This document shows positions 1-5,561 of a DNA stretch of 10,014 nt, piece by piece; positions within the stretch are counted from its first letter, which is position 1; every line of letters starts with the position of its first letter. The stretch comes from Candidatus Nanohaloarchaea archaeon (GTDB lineage: Archaea; EX4484-52; DAOVKX01). The position numbers and the translations under genes are program-made. The notes under the pieces are model-generated. The model was not told the origin of the DNA. It did no database searches and worked only from the letters and a program-made list of their open reading frames with translations. The DNA lies in NCBI GenBank assembly GCA_030631505.1, contig DAOVKX010000036.1:1-10014 (forward strand). Direction: 5' to 3'.

Positions 1-822
1 ACTCTGGAAGACTGGGCACTGAGTTTCAGCATAGAGCTGGACACTGAAACAGGAGTACTTCTCTGGAGAGTTATAAAGAAACTCAAAAAAGGCGGCAGTG
101 AATACTCAATAAATGACATAGTTGAATCAATAAAAAATGAAAAAGCCCCGGAAGTTGTAAAGGAATCCCTTGCCGGCAGATTCAGAATGGCTGAAGACTG
201 GGGCATTTTCAGCGCAGAGGGCTCAACAATAAAAGATATTGTAAAACCCGGGGCCTTGACAGTAATTGATGTAAGTCTGTACAGCCAGATGGCTTCTGGC
301 TGGAGTGTAAAAACTCTGGTGGTCGGTCTGCTGGCAAGAAAAATTCTTGAAGAGCGAATGAAAGCAAGGCGCCTTGAGGAAATTGAAGTCATTGAAGGCG
401 GGGCAAAAAGTATCATGCCCATAACATGGATGCTGATAGATGAAGCCCACCAGTTTCTTCCTTCAGAAGGGAAAACAGCAGCTTCCGGCCCGCTGCTGCA
501 GTGGGTTAAAATCGGAAGAGAGCCCGGCGTATCGCTGGTCCTGGCAACGCAAAGGCCTAATAAGCTTCATCCTGACGCCCTCTCGCAATGCGATTTGGTA
601 ATATCGCACCGGCTGACCTCAAAACAGGATGTTGATTCTTTAAAAAACATAATGCAGACATACCTCAAATACGACCTGCACGAATACATAGACGCCCTGC
701 CGAGAGTCAAAGGCGCGGCAATAATTCTCGACGACAACTCGGAACGGCTTTATTCATTAAGAATACGGCCAAAAATGAGCTGGCACGCAGGCGGAAGCCC
801 GATTGCGATAAAAGAGGAATAA
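1..822 (+). CDS. HerA-type (DUF87) ATPase, C-terminal part, 5'-truncated
   Basis: The reading frame is open from the first base of the window to TAA at 820-822, so the 273 visible residues are the C-terminal part of a larger protein. An internal ATG at 187 is not the start, because the frame continues in good coding sequence upstream of it. Around visible residues 143-150 is a Walker B motif, WMLIDEAH, followed by Q-F-L-P. At 182-186 is ATQRP, a sensor-like motif typical of HerA/FtsK-fold ATPases. A likely arginine-finger region, ISHRL, follows at about 201-205. The C-terminal tail (RPKMSWHAGG) resembles archaeal HerA-like proteins. HerA-family ATPases are hexameric DNA translocases, and the NurA-partnered members act in end resection. 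NurA is not in the window, so a role in repair is an inference. The Walker A motif lies outside the window. Confidence 0.85.
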   Translation, partial: TLEDWALSFSIELDTETGVLLWRVIKKLKKGGSEYSINDIVESIKNEKAPEVVKESLAGRFRMAEDWGIFSAEGSTIKDIVKPGALTVIDVSLYSQMASGWSVKTLVVGLLARKILEERMKARRLEEIEVIEGGAKSIMPITWMLIDEAHQFLPSEGKTAASGPLLQWVKIGREPGVSLVLATQRPNKLHPDALSQCDLVISHRLTSKQDVDSLKNIMQTYLKYDLHEYIDALPRVKGAAIILDDNSERLYSLRIRPKMSWHAGGSPIAIKEE

Positions 823-830
823 AGAACGAA

Positions 831-1253
831 TTATTCAAAAACCTGAATCATCTTGTTCTTATGCACTAATTTCCCAAATTTGCCTTTAAACCTTGTTGCT
901 TTTATGTCTCTATCATCAATATAATGATAACTCCCTCCTCGGGGTTTGCCAAATATTACGTTGTGGTATTTAAACCCATGCCCTTTAAGCCATTTCTCTG
1001 TTAGTTCTCTCAGATTCTCACTTCTGGATGTAAAGAAGGTTATTATATGCCCTTCATCAAACCATTTGTTTATCTGCTCTTTAGCCCCGGGAATTTCAGA
1101 AGCAGTTGCCATTCGTTCCGGCTCTTCATTAGGTATGTCTTCAGAAACAACACCATCAATATCTATTATAAAATTCTTCAACCCGGAAAGAATCTTAGGG
1201 CTGATTTTCTTTCCATCATCTCTGAAAGTCTCTCTTAAATGTTTTTCTTCCAT
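831..1253 (-). CDS. HAD-superfamily phosphatase-like protein
   Basis: This is a 140-residue HAD-fold hydrolase with all four signature motifs. Motif I is DIDGVV at residues 31-36 (nucleophile D31, acid/base D33). Motif II is T75 or S76 in FFTSR. Motif III is K103 in FGKPRG. Motif IV is DDRD at 113-116. Such enzymes use an aspartyl-phosphate intermediate and Mg2+. There is no sizeable cap domain, so the substrate may be large or exposed, and it cannot be named from sequence. The frame stays open upstream to 1529, but that extension would overlap the opposite-strand gene at 1312. The ATG at 1251-1253 lies just before the conserved domain and has a TATA-like box upstream, so it was chosen. The gene ends 8 bases from the HerA-type gene, tail to tail. 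Confidence 0.82.
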   Translation of the reverse strand: MEEKHLRETFRDDGKKISPKILSGLKNFIIDIDGVVSEDIPNEEPERMATASEIPGAKEQINKWFDEGHIITFFTSRSENLRELTEKWLKGHGFKYHNVIFGKPRGGSYHYIDDRDIKATRFKGKFGKLVHKNKMIQVFE

Positions 1254-1283
1254 ATAATCAGTTAAATTTAATTCTTTAAGAAA

Positions 1284-1289
1284 TTTAAA
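1284..1289. promoter_or_regulatory. Palindromic TATA-like box between two divergent genes
   Basis: TTTAAA at 1284-1289 is its own reverse complement. Its centre is 25.5 bases before the ATG at 1312 on the plus strand, ideal for a leaderless archaeal transcript. It is 33.5 bases before the ATG at 1253 on the minus strand. It may serve both directions, although other A+T-rich hexamers nearby could serve the HAD gene. Confidence 0.5.
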
Positions 1290-1311
1290 GTTTTCCAAGT
1301 ATGTTTTTAAT

Positions 1312-1668
1312 ATGGGAACAGAAAAACAATTGTATGTTATAGAAGGAACAGAACTTGTAAATGAAAATGCTCCCTTTTTTGAGTATTCTGAAGGGGGCTT
1401 ATTTGCCCAAATTCTTGAACCTATAACCCTGAAGTTGCTGGACAGGAAATTAAAAGGAAAGTTCAATAAAGGGCTTGAGGAATTCAAAAAAGAATACAAA
1501 ATACGGCCTATGTTTGCTGGAACGCCCAAAATACATGTTTACGCCCTCAATGAATTTGATGCTCTGAAAAAAGTGAGAGAGGATAAAAATTTAATAGAAT
1601 TTTTCTCAGGATTGGATTTAAATAATGAGTTAAGCGCGCACCCTTACATTAGCCGAAAACAAATTTAA
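1312..1668 (+). CDS. Hypothetical protein, 118 aa
   Basis: I do not recognise this family. The protein is soluble and mixed alpha/beta by eye, with no signal peptide, no membrane segment and no cysteines. The N-terminus (KQLYVIEGTELV) looks like a beta hairpin. Next comes a phenylalanine- and glycine-rich stretch (FFEYSEGGLFA), then a lysine-rich helical middle around residues 40-62. The final third contains a helix with many charged residues (FDALKKVREDKNLIEFF). The start is supported by a TTTAAA box 25.5 bases upstream and no competing upstream ATG. It is divergent from the HAD gene and convergent with the next gene. Its A+T-rich codon use resembles the neighbouring accessory genes and not the HerA-type gene. 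Confidence 0.65.
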   Translation: MGTEKQLYVIEGTELVNENAPFFEYSEGGLFAQILEPITLKLLDRKLKGKFNKGLEEFKKEYKIRPMFAGTPKIHVYALNEFDALKKVREDKNLIEFFSGLDLNNELSAHPYISRKQI

Positions 1669-1716
1669 TGTTGTATGAGTATAACAAGATTAAAAAATCA
1701 TAGAGCAATCAAACAT

Positions 1717-2160
1717 TTAATCATTAAGATATTCTTTCCAACCCATTTCAAGCAAATTTTTTGGTAAATTATTTTTTCTTGCCCAAGTCAGATATTCTTG
1801 CTTTTGAAGTTCTAAGAATCTCTGCTCATTTTCTCTATAAGCTTTAGACTGTAATTCCCCCGGCAAATCTTCCTTTTCAAGAAAGTCTTCATATGCTTTA
1901 TATTCTTCGTTCCCATTTTCTATCTTTTCTTTTATTATTTGTTTCTTTATCTTCGCAGTCAGATTACTTACTCCGGAATATTCCATAAATCCATGTGATA
2001 AGACTTGGTGCGCATACACATCAGGAGATTCCTTTGCAAATTTATTTAAATCCCCATACAAGGCTTCAACTTTCTCCCTAAATTTTGAGAAATCTGCTGT
2101 CCAACCGGAATCTCTAAATGGTTCTTCTATAGGTTTTTCTTCAACTAAGTTATCAGTCAT
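1717..2160 (-). CDS. Hypothetical helical protein, 147 aa
   Basis: Unrecognised. The protein is acidic and almost entirely made of charged, helix-favouring stretches rich in K, E, L and Y. It has no cysteines, no hydrophobic membrane segment and no signal peptide. Aromatic residues recur (for example W20, Y35, Y49, W126, W141), so it is probably a folded helical bundle and not disordered linker. The C-terminal part (YLTWARKNNLPKNLLEMGWK) looks like a compact helical hairpin. The ATG at 2158-2160 has a TTTAAA box centred 24.5 bases upstream on the minus strand, consistent with leaderless translation. The gene is divergent from the MazG-like gene, each with its own TATA-like box. No function can be assigned. 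Confidence 0.65.
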   Translation of the reverse strand: MTDNLVEEKPIEEPFRDSGWTADFSKFREKVEALYGDLNKFAKESPDVYAHQVLSHGFMEYSGVSNLTAKIKKQIIKEKIENGNEEYKAYEDFLEKEDLPGELQSKAYRENEQRFLELQKQEYLTWARKNNLPKNLLEMGWKEYLND

Positions 2161-2181
2161 AAAAATAATATAAAATAAAAC

Positions 2182-2187
2182 TTTAAA
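2182..2187 (-). promoter_or_regulatory. TATA-like box of the 147-aa gene
   Basis: On the minus strand GTATTTAAAG is centred about 24.5 bases before the ATG at 2160. No Shine-Dalgarno sequence intervenes. Confidence 0.5.
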
Positions 2188-2224
2188 TACCTAACCTCAA
2201 GCAAACGAGAGTAAGTAACAGCAA

Positions 2225-2230
2225 TTTAAA
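2225..2230 (+). promoter_or_regulatory. TATA-like box of the MazG-like gene
   Basis: AATTTAAAC is centred 26.5 bases before the ATG at 2254. The spacing fits a leaderless archaeal transcript and no Shine-Dalgarno sequence is visible. Confidence 0.5.
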
Positions 2231-2253
2231 CATCAAGCTGCATATAATAGACT

Positions 2254-2607
2254 ATGCTAAAAACACAGGAAAAAATCAAAAAATTCAATGATGCGCGGGA
2301 TTGGAGCGACCCTTCGTGCATAAAGGACCTTCTTCTTAATATGAGCGAGGAAATCGGCGAGATGTGGTCAATAATCAAATGGGTTGACACAGAAAAACAG
2401 CAGGAACTGATTAAGGAAAACAAGGACGAAGTGGAAAACTTTGTCGGGGATATGCTGTACCTGATACTAAAGATTGCCTATCTATGCAATGTCGATTCAA
2501 AAAAGGCCATAGATGATGTTCTGGAAGAATATGAAAAAAGATTCCCCCTTGACAAAGCAAAAGGAAATCATGGGAACACAAGAGCGGGCGGAATTGATTT
2601 GAAATAG
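2254..2607 (+). CDS. MazG-like nucleotide pyrophosphohydrolase
   Basis: This 117-residue single-domain protein belongs to the all-alpha MazG/dCTPase group. These enzymes hydrolyse NTPs or dNTPs to the monophosphate and pyrophosphate and so clean the nucleotide pool. The first metal-binding motif, E-E-I-G-E (EExxE), is at residues 32-36. The second half is FVGDML at 63-68, with D66 as the expected metal ligand. The glutamate normally three residues before this aspartate is absent, and the nearest is E61. The C-terminal tail (RFPLDKAKGNHGNTRAGG) is rich in conserved-looking G, K and D and resembles archaeal and bacterial stand-alone MazG-like proteins. The start has a TATA-like box at the leaderless distance. 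G+C content is higher than in its neighbours, like the other conserved genes here. The substrate is unknown. Confidence 0.8.
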   Translation: MLKTQEKIKKFNDARDWSDPSCIKDLLLNMSEEIGEMWSIIKWVDTEKQQELIKENKDEVENFVGDMLYLILKIAYLCNVDSKKAIDDVLEEYEKRFPLDKAKGNHGNTRAGGIDLK

Positions 2608-2609
2608 GT

Positions 2610-2690
2610 TTGTTTAACGTAATTGTCAAAAACGCAATTGAATTCTATAAAAAGAATGGATTTGAAGAAAAGAAAAAAGAAAACAATTAA
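2610..2690 (+). pseudogene. C-terminal remnant of a GNAT acetyltransferase
   Basis: A short frame with no start codon reads NVIVKNAIEFYKKNGFEE from 2616 and ends at TAA 2688-2690. The pattern N-A-I-x-F-Y-x-K-x-G-F is the usual C-terminal signature of GNAT N-acetyltransferases. Only about 25 residues remain, and the same frame has a stop (TGA) at 2595-2597. It is in a different frame from the MazG-like gene, so it is not a read-through. It is best read as the tail of a deleted gene. Its A/G-rich end doubles, on the other strand, as a T-rich tract just after the PLD gene stop. Confidence 0.45.
2664..2686 (-). terminator. T-rich putative terminator of the PLD gene
   Basis: Directly after the minus-strand stop at 2687 the transcript would read a T-rich tract with runs of T4, T6 and T4 (TTGTTTTCTTTTTTC). 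Archaeal RNA polymerase often terminates at such tracts without a hairpin. No stem was seen. Confidence 0.35.
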
Positions 2691-3415
2691 ACCTGTAATG
2701 GAAAAGTTAAAATATTTTTGTATTTTTTATAACAAGAATAACATGCAGGGTGCAACAAGGTTGATTTATTAGATTCTCCACAAATATGGCAAACTCCTTT
2801 TTTTTCTACATAGTTTTTAACTTTATATTCTTTCCATTTTTTATAGCAATCTTTACAGTAAGGAACTTCGGGATTTAATTTTATTTCGTTCCCACATCTA
2901 ATGCAAAAACCTTTTCTGCTAAGTCTCCTACCAGTTTTTTGGAATGTTTTAATCTTATCCGTTGTGTGATGTATATTAAATTTAAATTTTTCACTTATGC
3001 TGTCAATATAATCAATTTCTTTGTATGCTCCATCATAGAGTGATTTATCATTTGGTTCATCTAAATCAATAAGCACTCCCATTTCCTTGTTATTAGCCAT
3101 AGAGAATTCATAGAGATTCATAGAAGTAATTATCATTTGCTTGTTATTAACATAGCATTTTGCATGAAGAGCTTCATTGAATTTTAAAATTACAAATCGT
3201 AAACTTTCAAGGAATTTCATTTCGTCAGGTTTTAACTCTTGTTTGCCGAATATTATAGTTGTAATTTTATCTTTACTATTTCTATAGGTTAATAATTCCT
3301 TAAAATCCTTAGATAATTTGAGATAAGGAGAAATAAGAACAAGTTTTTCTCCTGCATTCTTTATTAAATCCTCAATTGCAGCCACTGTTTTTCGAGTATT
3401 CAAAAATTTTGCCAT
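2687..3415 (-). CDS. PLD-family nuclease-like protein with double zinc-binding C-terminus
   Basis: This is a 242-residue protein with a single phospholipase-D-type half-site. HAK at residues 84-86 (HxK) is followed by ITSMN at 96-100, where N100 fits the usual Asn of the HKD motif. The beta strands LVLISPY (25-31) and ITTIIFG (51-57) fit the PLD fold. Single-motif PLD nucleases usually dimerise to form one active site. The C-terminus carries two CxxC...CxxC units: C171/C174 with C187/C190, and C209/C212 with C225/C228, probably binding two zinc ions. Similar tails occur in PLD-family proteins of bacteria, often with the cysteines lost. The substrate is probably nucleic acid, by inference. The next upstream gene is a paralogue lacking the PLD domain. 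A+T content is high and the gene looks accessory. Confidence 0.82.
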   Translation of the reverse strand: MAKFLNTRKTVAAIEDLIKNAGEKLVLISPYLKLSKDFKELLTYRNSKDKITTIIFGKQELKPDEMKFLESLRFVILKFNEALHAKCYVNNKQMIITSMNLYEFSMANNKEMGVLIDLDEPNDKSLYDGAYKEIDYIDSISEKFKFNIHHTTDKIKTFQKTGRRLSRKGFCIRCGNEIKLNPEVPYCKDCYKKWKEYKVKNYVEKKGVCHICGESNKSTLLHPACYSCYKKYKNILTFPLQV

Positions 3416-3519
3416 AATAAAAAGTGTTTAACAAACGTTATAAAGTTTCCTGTAATCTATTCTGTCCAAATAATTACATACTCTATTAGCACAATATCAA
3501 ATCATCCTTCTCAATTTTA
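3416..3519. repeat. Duplicated intergenic spacer, copy A
   Basis: This 104-base non-coding spacer upstream of the PLD gene aligns with 3759-3862 in direct orientation, without gaps. By eye 86 of 104 bases match. Identical blocks include an 18-mer around the TATA box and ATCAAATCATC near the far end. Conservation runs well beyond the core promoter, up to the stop of the upstream 78-aa gene. Confidence 0.85.
3438..3445 (-). promoter_or_regulatory. TATA-like box of the PLD gene
   Basis: On the minus strand CTTTATAA is centred about 26 bases before the ATG at 3415. It lies in an 18-base block, TTTAACAAACGTTATAAA (plus strand), that is identical in the duplicate promoter upstream of the 78-aa gene. 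Confidence 0.6.
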
Positions 3520-3521
3520 TA

Positions 3522-3758
3522 TCAGTTAAATAATTTTTTGTTCTTTTTATAGCACGGATGACAAACAGGTTTATTTAACGTAGATTTACTGGACCTGCCG
3601 CATATATGGCAATATTTCTCCTTATACTCTTTATTTGCATATTTGTTCCAGATAATATAACATTTTTTGCAATAAGGAAGTAATAAATCAAACTTGATTG
3701 GTTTTTTACAGCGAATGCAGAAACCGTTTTGTTGTTTTGTATCAAGAATTTTTGCCAT
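3522..3758 (-). CDS. 78-aa double zinc-binding protein, PLD-less paralogue
   Basis: This protein equals the PLD protein with its nuclease domain removed. Residues 1-8 (MAKILDTK) match the neighbour's MAKFLNTR. After a few residues it continues with GFCIRC, matching the neighbour's residues 169-174. All eight cysteines are kept: C14/C17 with C30/C33, and C50/C53 with C66/C69, suggesting two zinc sites. The reading frame is intact and has its own TATA-like box, so it is probably expressed. By domain content it cannot cut DNA itself. It could modulate the PLD protein by binding the same partner or nucleic acid, which is inference. A separate functional small protein, or a decaying duplicate still in frame, are alternatives. 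Confidence 0.75.
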   Translation of the reverse strand: MAKILDTKQQNGFCIRCKKPIKFDLLLPYCKKCYIIWNKYANKEYKEKYCHICGRSSKSTLNKPVCHPCYKKNKKLFN

Positions 3759-3862
3759 AATAAGAAGTATTTAACAAACGTTATAAATTTTCCCATAATT
3801 TGTTAGGTCTAAATAGTTGCATACAATATTAGCGCAGTATCAAATCATCATTCTCAATTTCA
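3759..3862. repeat. Duplicated intergenic spacer, copy B
   Basis: Direct-repeat partner of 3416-3519, with no gap over 104 bases. It separates the 78-aa gene from the GDSL hydrolase gene. Its far end coincides with an inverted repeat at the hydrolase stop codon. Confidence 0.85.
3781..3788 (-). promoter_or_regulatory. TATA-like box of the 78-aa gene
   Basis: On the minus strand ATTTATAA is centred 26.5 bases before the ATG at 3758. It is the duplicate of the PLD-gene promoter. Confidence 0.6.
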
Positions 3863-3882
3863 TACTCTGATTTTAATTGAGA
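3852..3882 (-). other. 8-bp inverted repeat at the end of the GDSL gene
   Basis: TCTCAATT at 3852-3859 and AATTGAGA at 3875-3882 can pair around a 15-base loop, straddling the stop codon of the hydrolase gene. The stem is A+T-rich and has no following T run on the minus strand, so a terminator or 3'-end role is only possible. Confidence 0.3.
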
Positions 3883-4475
3883 ACCTTATCAAGATTTCGT
3901 CTTACCTCTTCAAAAATCTTAATGTGCCCACCTATATTTGGATGAAGTCCGTCATCAAAATCTTCATCAGTTAATTTATTGAAAATATCAATAAACAAGA
4001 GATTTTCCTTTTTAGAGACTTTTCCAATAACTGAATTGTAAATTTTAACATTTCCTTTATCGTAGCATTTTCCCGTTGTGCTTCTAAGCAGAGGTTTGGT
4101 TTCTTGGTCGCTTCCTTTTGCAAGCCCTACAAATATTATTTTATCGGTAAATTTCCTTGCTTTTTTAATTAATTTCAGCAAATTCTTTTCAAACTCATCA
4201 ATTGAAACCAGCGGCTTGTCTTTTGTTTTTCTGTAGCAGGAATCATTGATTCCAATAGCAAAGATAATAATGCTGGGATTTCTTGCTTTAGCTTCAACAT
4301 CAAACCGGGCTAATATGTCTCTGCTTGTGTCCCTGTCAATCCCCAAATCATATAATTCCATAACGCCTTTGGTTTTACATTCTAAGTGATTTCTTAACAG
4401 ATTCGCCCAGCCCGCGCGAAAAGGCAAACCTGCCCCCCATGTGATGCTATCCCCAAAAATGCAAATTTGTGTCAT
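3873..4475 (-). CDS. SGNH/GDSL-family hydrolase
   Basis: This 200-residue protein shows the four SGNH blocks. Block I is GDS at residues 8-10 (nucleophile S10) in IFGDSITWG. Block II is the oxyanion glycine G45 in DLGID. Block III is GIND at 75-78 (N77). Block V is DGLHPN at 175-180 (D175, H178). The family hydrolyses esters or thioesters, including lipids, acetylated sugars and acyl-CoA. No signal peptide is visible, so this member is probably cytoplasmic and its substrate unknown. The ATG at 4473-4475 places the GDS block at the usual distance. An in-frame GTG at 4482-4484 would add three residues and cannot be excluded. The gene lies 47 bases downstream of corA with its own TATA-like region. 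Confidence 0.85.
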   Translation of the reverse strand: MTQICIFGDSITWGAGLPFRAGWANLLRNHLECKTKGVMELYDLGIDRDTSRDILARFDVEAKARNPSIIIFAIGINDSCYRKTKDKPLVSIDEFEKNLLKLIKKARKFTDKIIFVGLAKGSDQETKPLLRSTTGKCYDKGNVKIYNSVIGKVSKKENLLFIDIFNKLTDEDFDDGLHPNIGGHIKIFEEVRRNLDKVLN

Positions 4476-4504
4476 AAATATCACTTAATTATGTTAATTA
4501 TGGG

Positions 4505-4515
4505 CTTTTATTTTT
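4505..4515 (-). promoter_or_regulatory. Possible TATA-like region of the GDSL gene
   Basis: On the minus strand TTAAAAATAAAAGCCC lies 25-40 bases before the candidate starts at 4484 (GTG) and 4475 (ATG). It is less well defined than the other promoters here and overlaps the expected corA termination region. Confidence 0.35.
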
Positions 4516-4522
4516 AATAAAA

Positions 4523-5431
4523 CTAAATCACGTCCTTCTTCTTCAGGTACAAAATGAAAACTATCCAGAGTGCTCCCATTAAAAAAAGCACATACCTGAA
4601 TGCAAAGGCATTTTCCTGGAAAGGCAGTTTAATATTCATCCCATAGATTCCTGAAATTGCCGCGGGAATGCTTATGAAAATCGTGAATATTGTAAGAATA
4701 GTAATTATTCTGTTCAGTTTGTTGGACAAAAGAACCATATAGTAATTTCTGATGTTTGATATTGTTTTAAGCGATGATTTGCACAGGTTAAAGCCCTCGT
4801 TTGCTTCAACTATAAGGTCATCAAGAATTTCCCTGTCATCTTCAAAAAATCTCATTTTCTGTATGATTTTCTCATAAAGCAGGTTCATGTGGTAGTATGA
4901 AGACACAAGATTGTTTAGGAGATCTTCATATTCAAGCAAAGCATTAACTTCTTTTTCTTTCAGTTTGCTCATTATGGATTTTTTTGACCTGACCTGCTTT
5001 ACAATGTTTATGGTCGCCCTGTCAAATCCCTTGTCTATCATAGAAAGCAGTTTTATCAGGCATTTCAGTTTCTGCGTCGTTATAAATTCAATGCGGTTTT
5101 CAATTATATCATCAAGAAAACCAGGCGTATGTTTTGACAGCGTCAGGATGAATTTGTCTGTTATCGTTATAAGATATGTCGGCAGTTCGCGAAAATCAGA
5201 TGAAACAGTATTCACAAATATGTAAGCATCTTTTTCAACAAGGTCCAGCCGGGGGATTTCATGCGGGTCTATTCCAGAAATTAAATTCTGCTCGTCCAGC
5301 TCAAACTTTTGAGCAAGATACTTTATCTCCTTGTCTGTTGGGTTGACCACATTTATCCAACAACCCGGCTCAAACTTGTCCAGCTTTCTCATCCCTTCAT
5401 CATTCAATGACCGTTTGAAGTAAGTAATCAT
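4523..5431 (-). CDS. corA: CorA-family Mg2+ channel protein
   Basis: This 302-residue protein has the full CorA plan. A cytoplasmic N-terminal alpha/beta domain is followed by a long helical stalk (about residues 105-245). Two C-terminal membrane helices lie at about 244-263 and 278-296. Between them sits the diagnostic Y-G-M-N selectivity motif (GMN at 264-266). The C-terminus is short and basic (LKKKDVI), as is usual. CorA forms pentameric channels for Mg2+, and some relatives carry Co2+, Ni2+ or Zn2+. The loop after GMN contains E273 in FQENAF, the acidic position common in this family. The gene is preceded by a palindromic TATA box that also faces the decayed hef stub. Its base composition is like hef and unlike the A+T-rich genes around it. 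Confidence 0.92.
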   Translation of the reverse strand: MITYFKRSLNDEGMRKLDKFEPGCWINVVNPTDKEIKYLAQKFELDEQNLISGIDPHEIPRLDLVEKDAYIFVNTVSSDFRELPTYLITITDKFILTLSKHTPGFLDDIIENRIEFITTQKLKCLIKLLSMIDKGFDRATINIVKQVRSKKSIMSKLKEKEVNALLEYEDLLNNLVSSYYHMNLLYEKIIQKMRFFEDDREILDDLIVEANEGFNLCKSSLKTISNIRNYYMVLLSNKLNRIITILTIFTIFISIPAAISGIYGMNIKLPFQENAFAFRYVLFLMGALWIVFILYLKKKDVI

Positions 5432-5453
5432 AAGTTTATTTTATGCTGTAGGT

Positions 5454-5461
5454 TTTATAAA
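5454..5461. promoter_or_regulatory. Bidirectional palindromic TATA box, corA / hef stub
   Basis: TTTATAAA at 5454-5461 is a perfect palindrome. Its centre is 26.5 bases from the corA ATG on the minus strand and 24.5 bases from the ATG of the hef stub on the plus strand. One box could therefore place two leaderless transcripts. The same octamer stands 26.5 bases before the intact hef ATG. Confidence 0.6.
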
Positions 5462-5529
5462 TCTCCTTTCACAATTATAAAATGAGTCCTAGGTTTCTTG
5501 AGCATAAGTTACTTGAATAGGCTATTGCG

Positions 5530-5535
5530 AAAAAA
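5530..5535 (-). terminator. Possible T6 terminator of the lipoprotein gene
   Basis: On the minus strand a run of six T lies about 27 bases after the lipoprotein stop. It lies within the decayed hef stub. No hairpin was seen. Confidence 0.25.
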
Positions 5536-5561
5536 CAATCTTTTGGTGATTTCTTAATACC

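Larger units (their letters stand above)
5453..5540 (+). pseudogene. Decayed 5' stub of hef with its promoter
   Basis: The stretch starts with TTTTATAAATCTCC, identical to the promoter at 6903-6916. An ATG at 5482 follows. It reads M-S-P-R-F-L-E-H-K-L-L-E before a TAG stop at 5518-5520. The intact Hef begins M-S-S-G-F-F-E-H-K-L-I-R. Similarity continues in frame past the stop (K-D-I-V-E-K in Hef, stop-A-I-A-K-K here) and fades near 5540, about 20 bases before the stop codon of the lipoprotein gene. The AAG codon of Hef corresponds to TAG here. Only about 19 codons remain, so the stub makes no useful protein. It does mark a former hef start beside corA. Confidence 0.8.

Noticed and set aside
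1254..1529. Upstream extension of the HAD gene frame to 1529 (232 residues in total)
   Set aside because: The extra 92 residues overlap the opposite-strand 118-aa gene, contain no domain signal and would bypass the TATA box. The ATG at 1253 directly precedes the conserved domain.
3416..3519. Coding potential or a C/D-box small RNA in the conserved spacer
   Set aside because: The plus-strand frame open in copy A is stopped by TAG in copy B. An ATGATGA resembling a C box in copy B is altered in copy A, and no matching D box (CTGA) is placed correctly.
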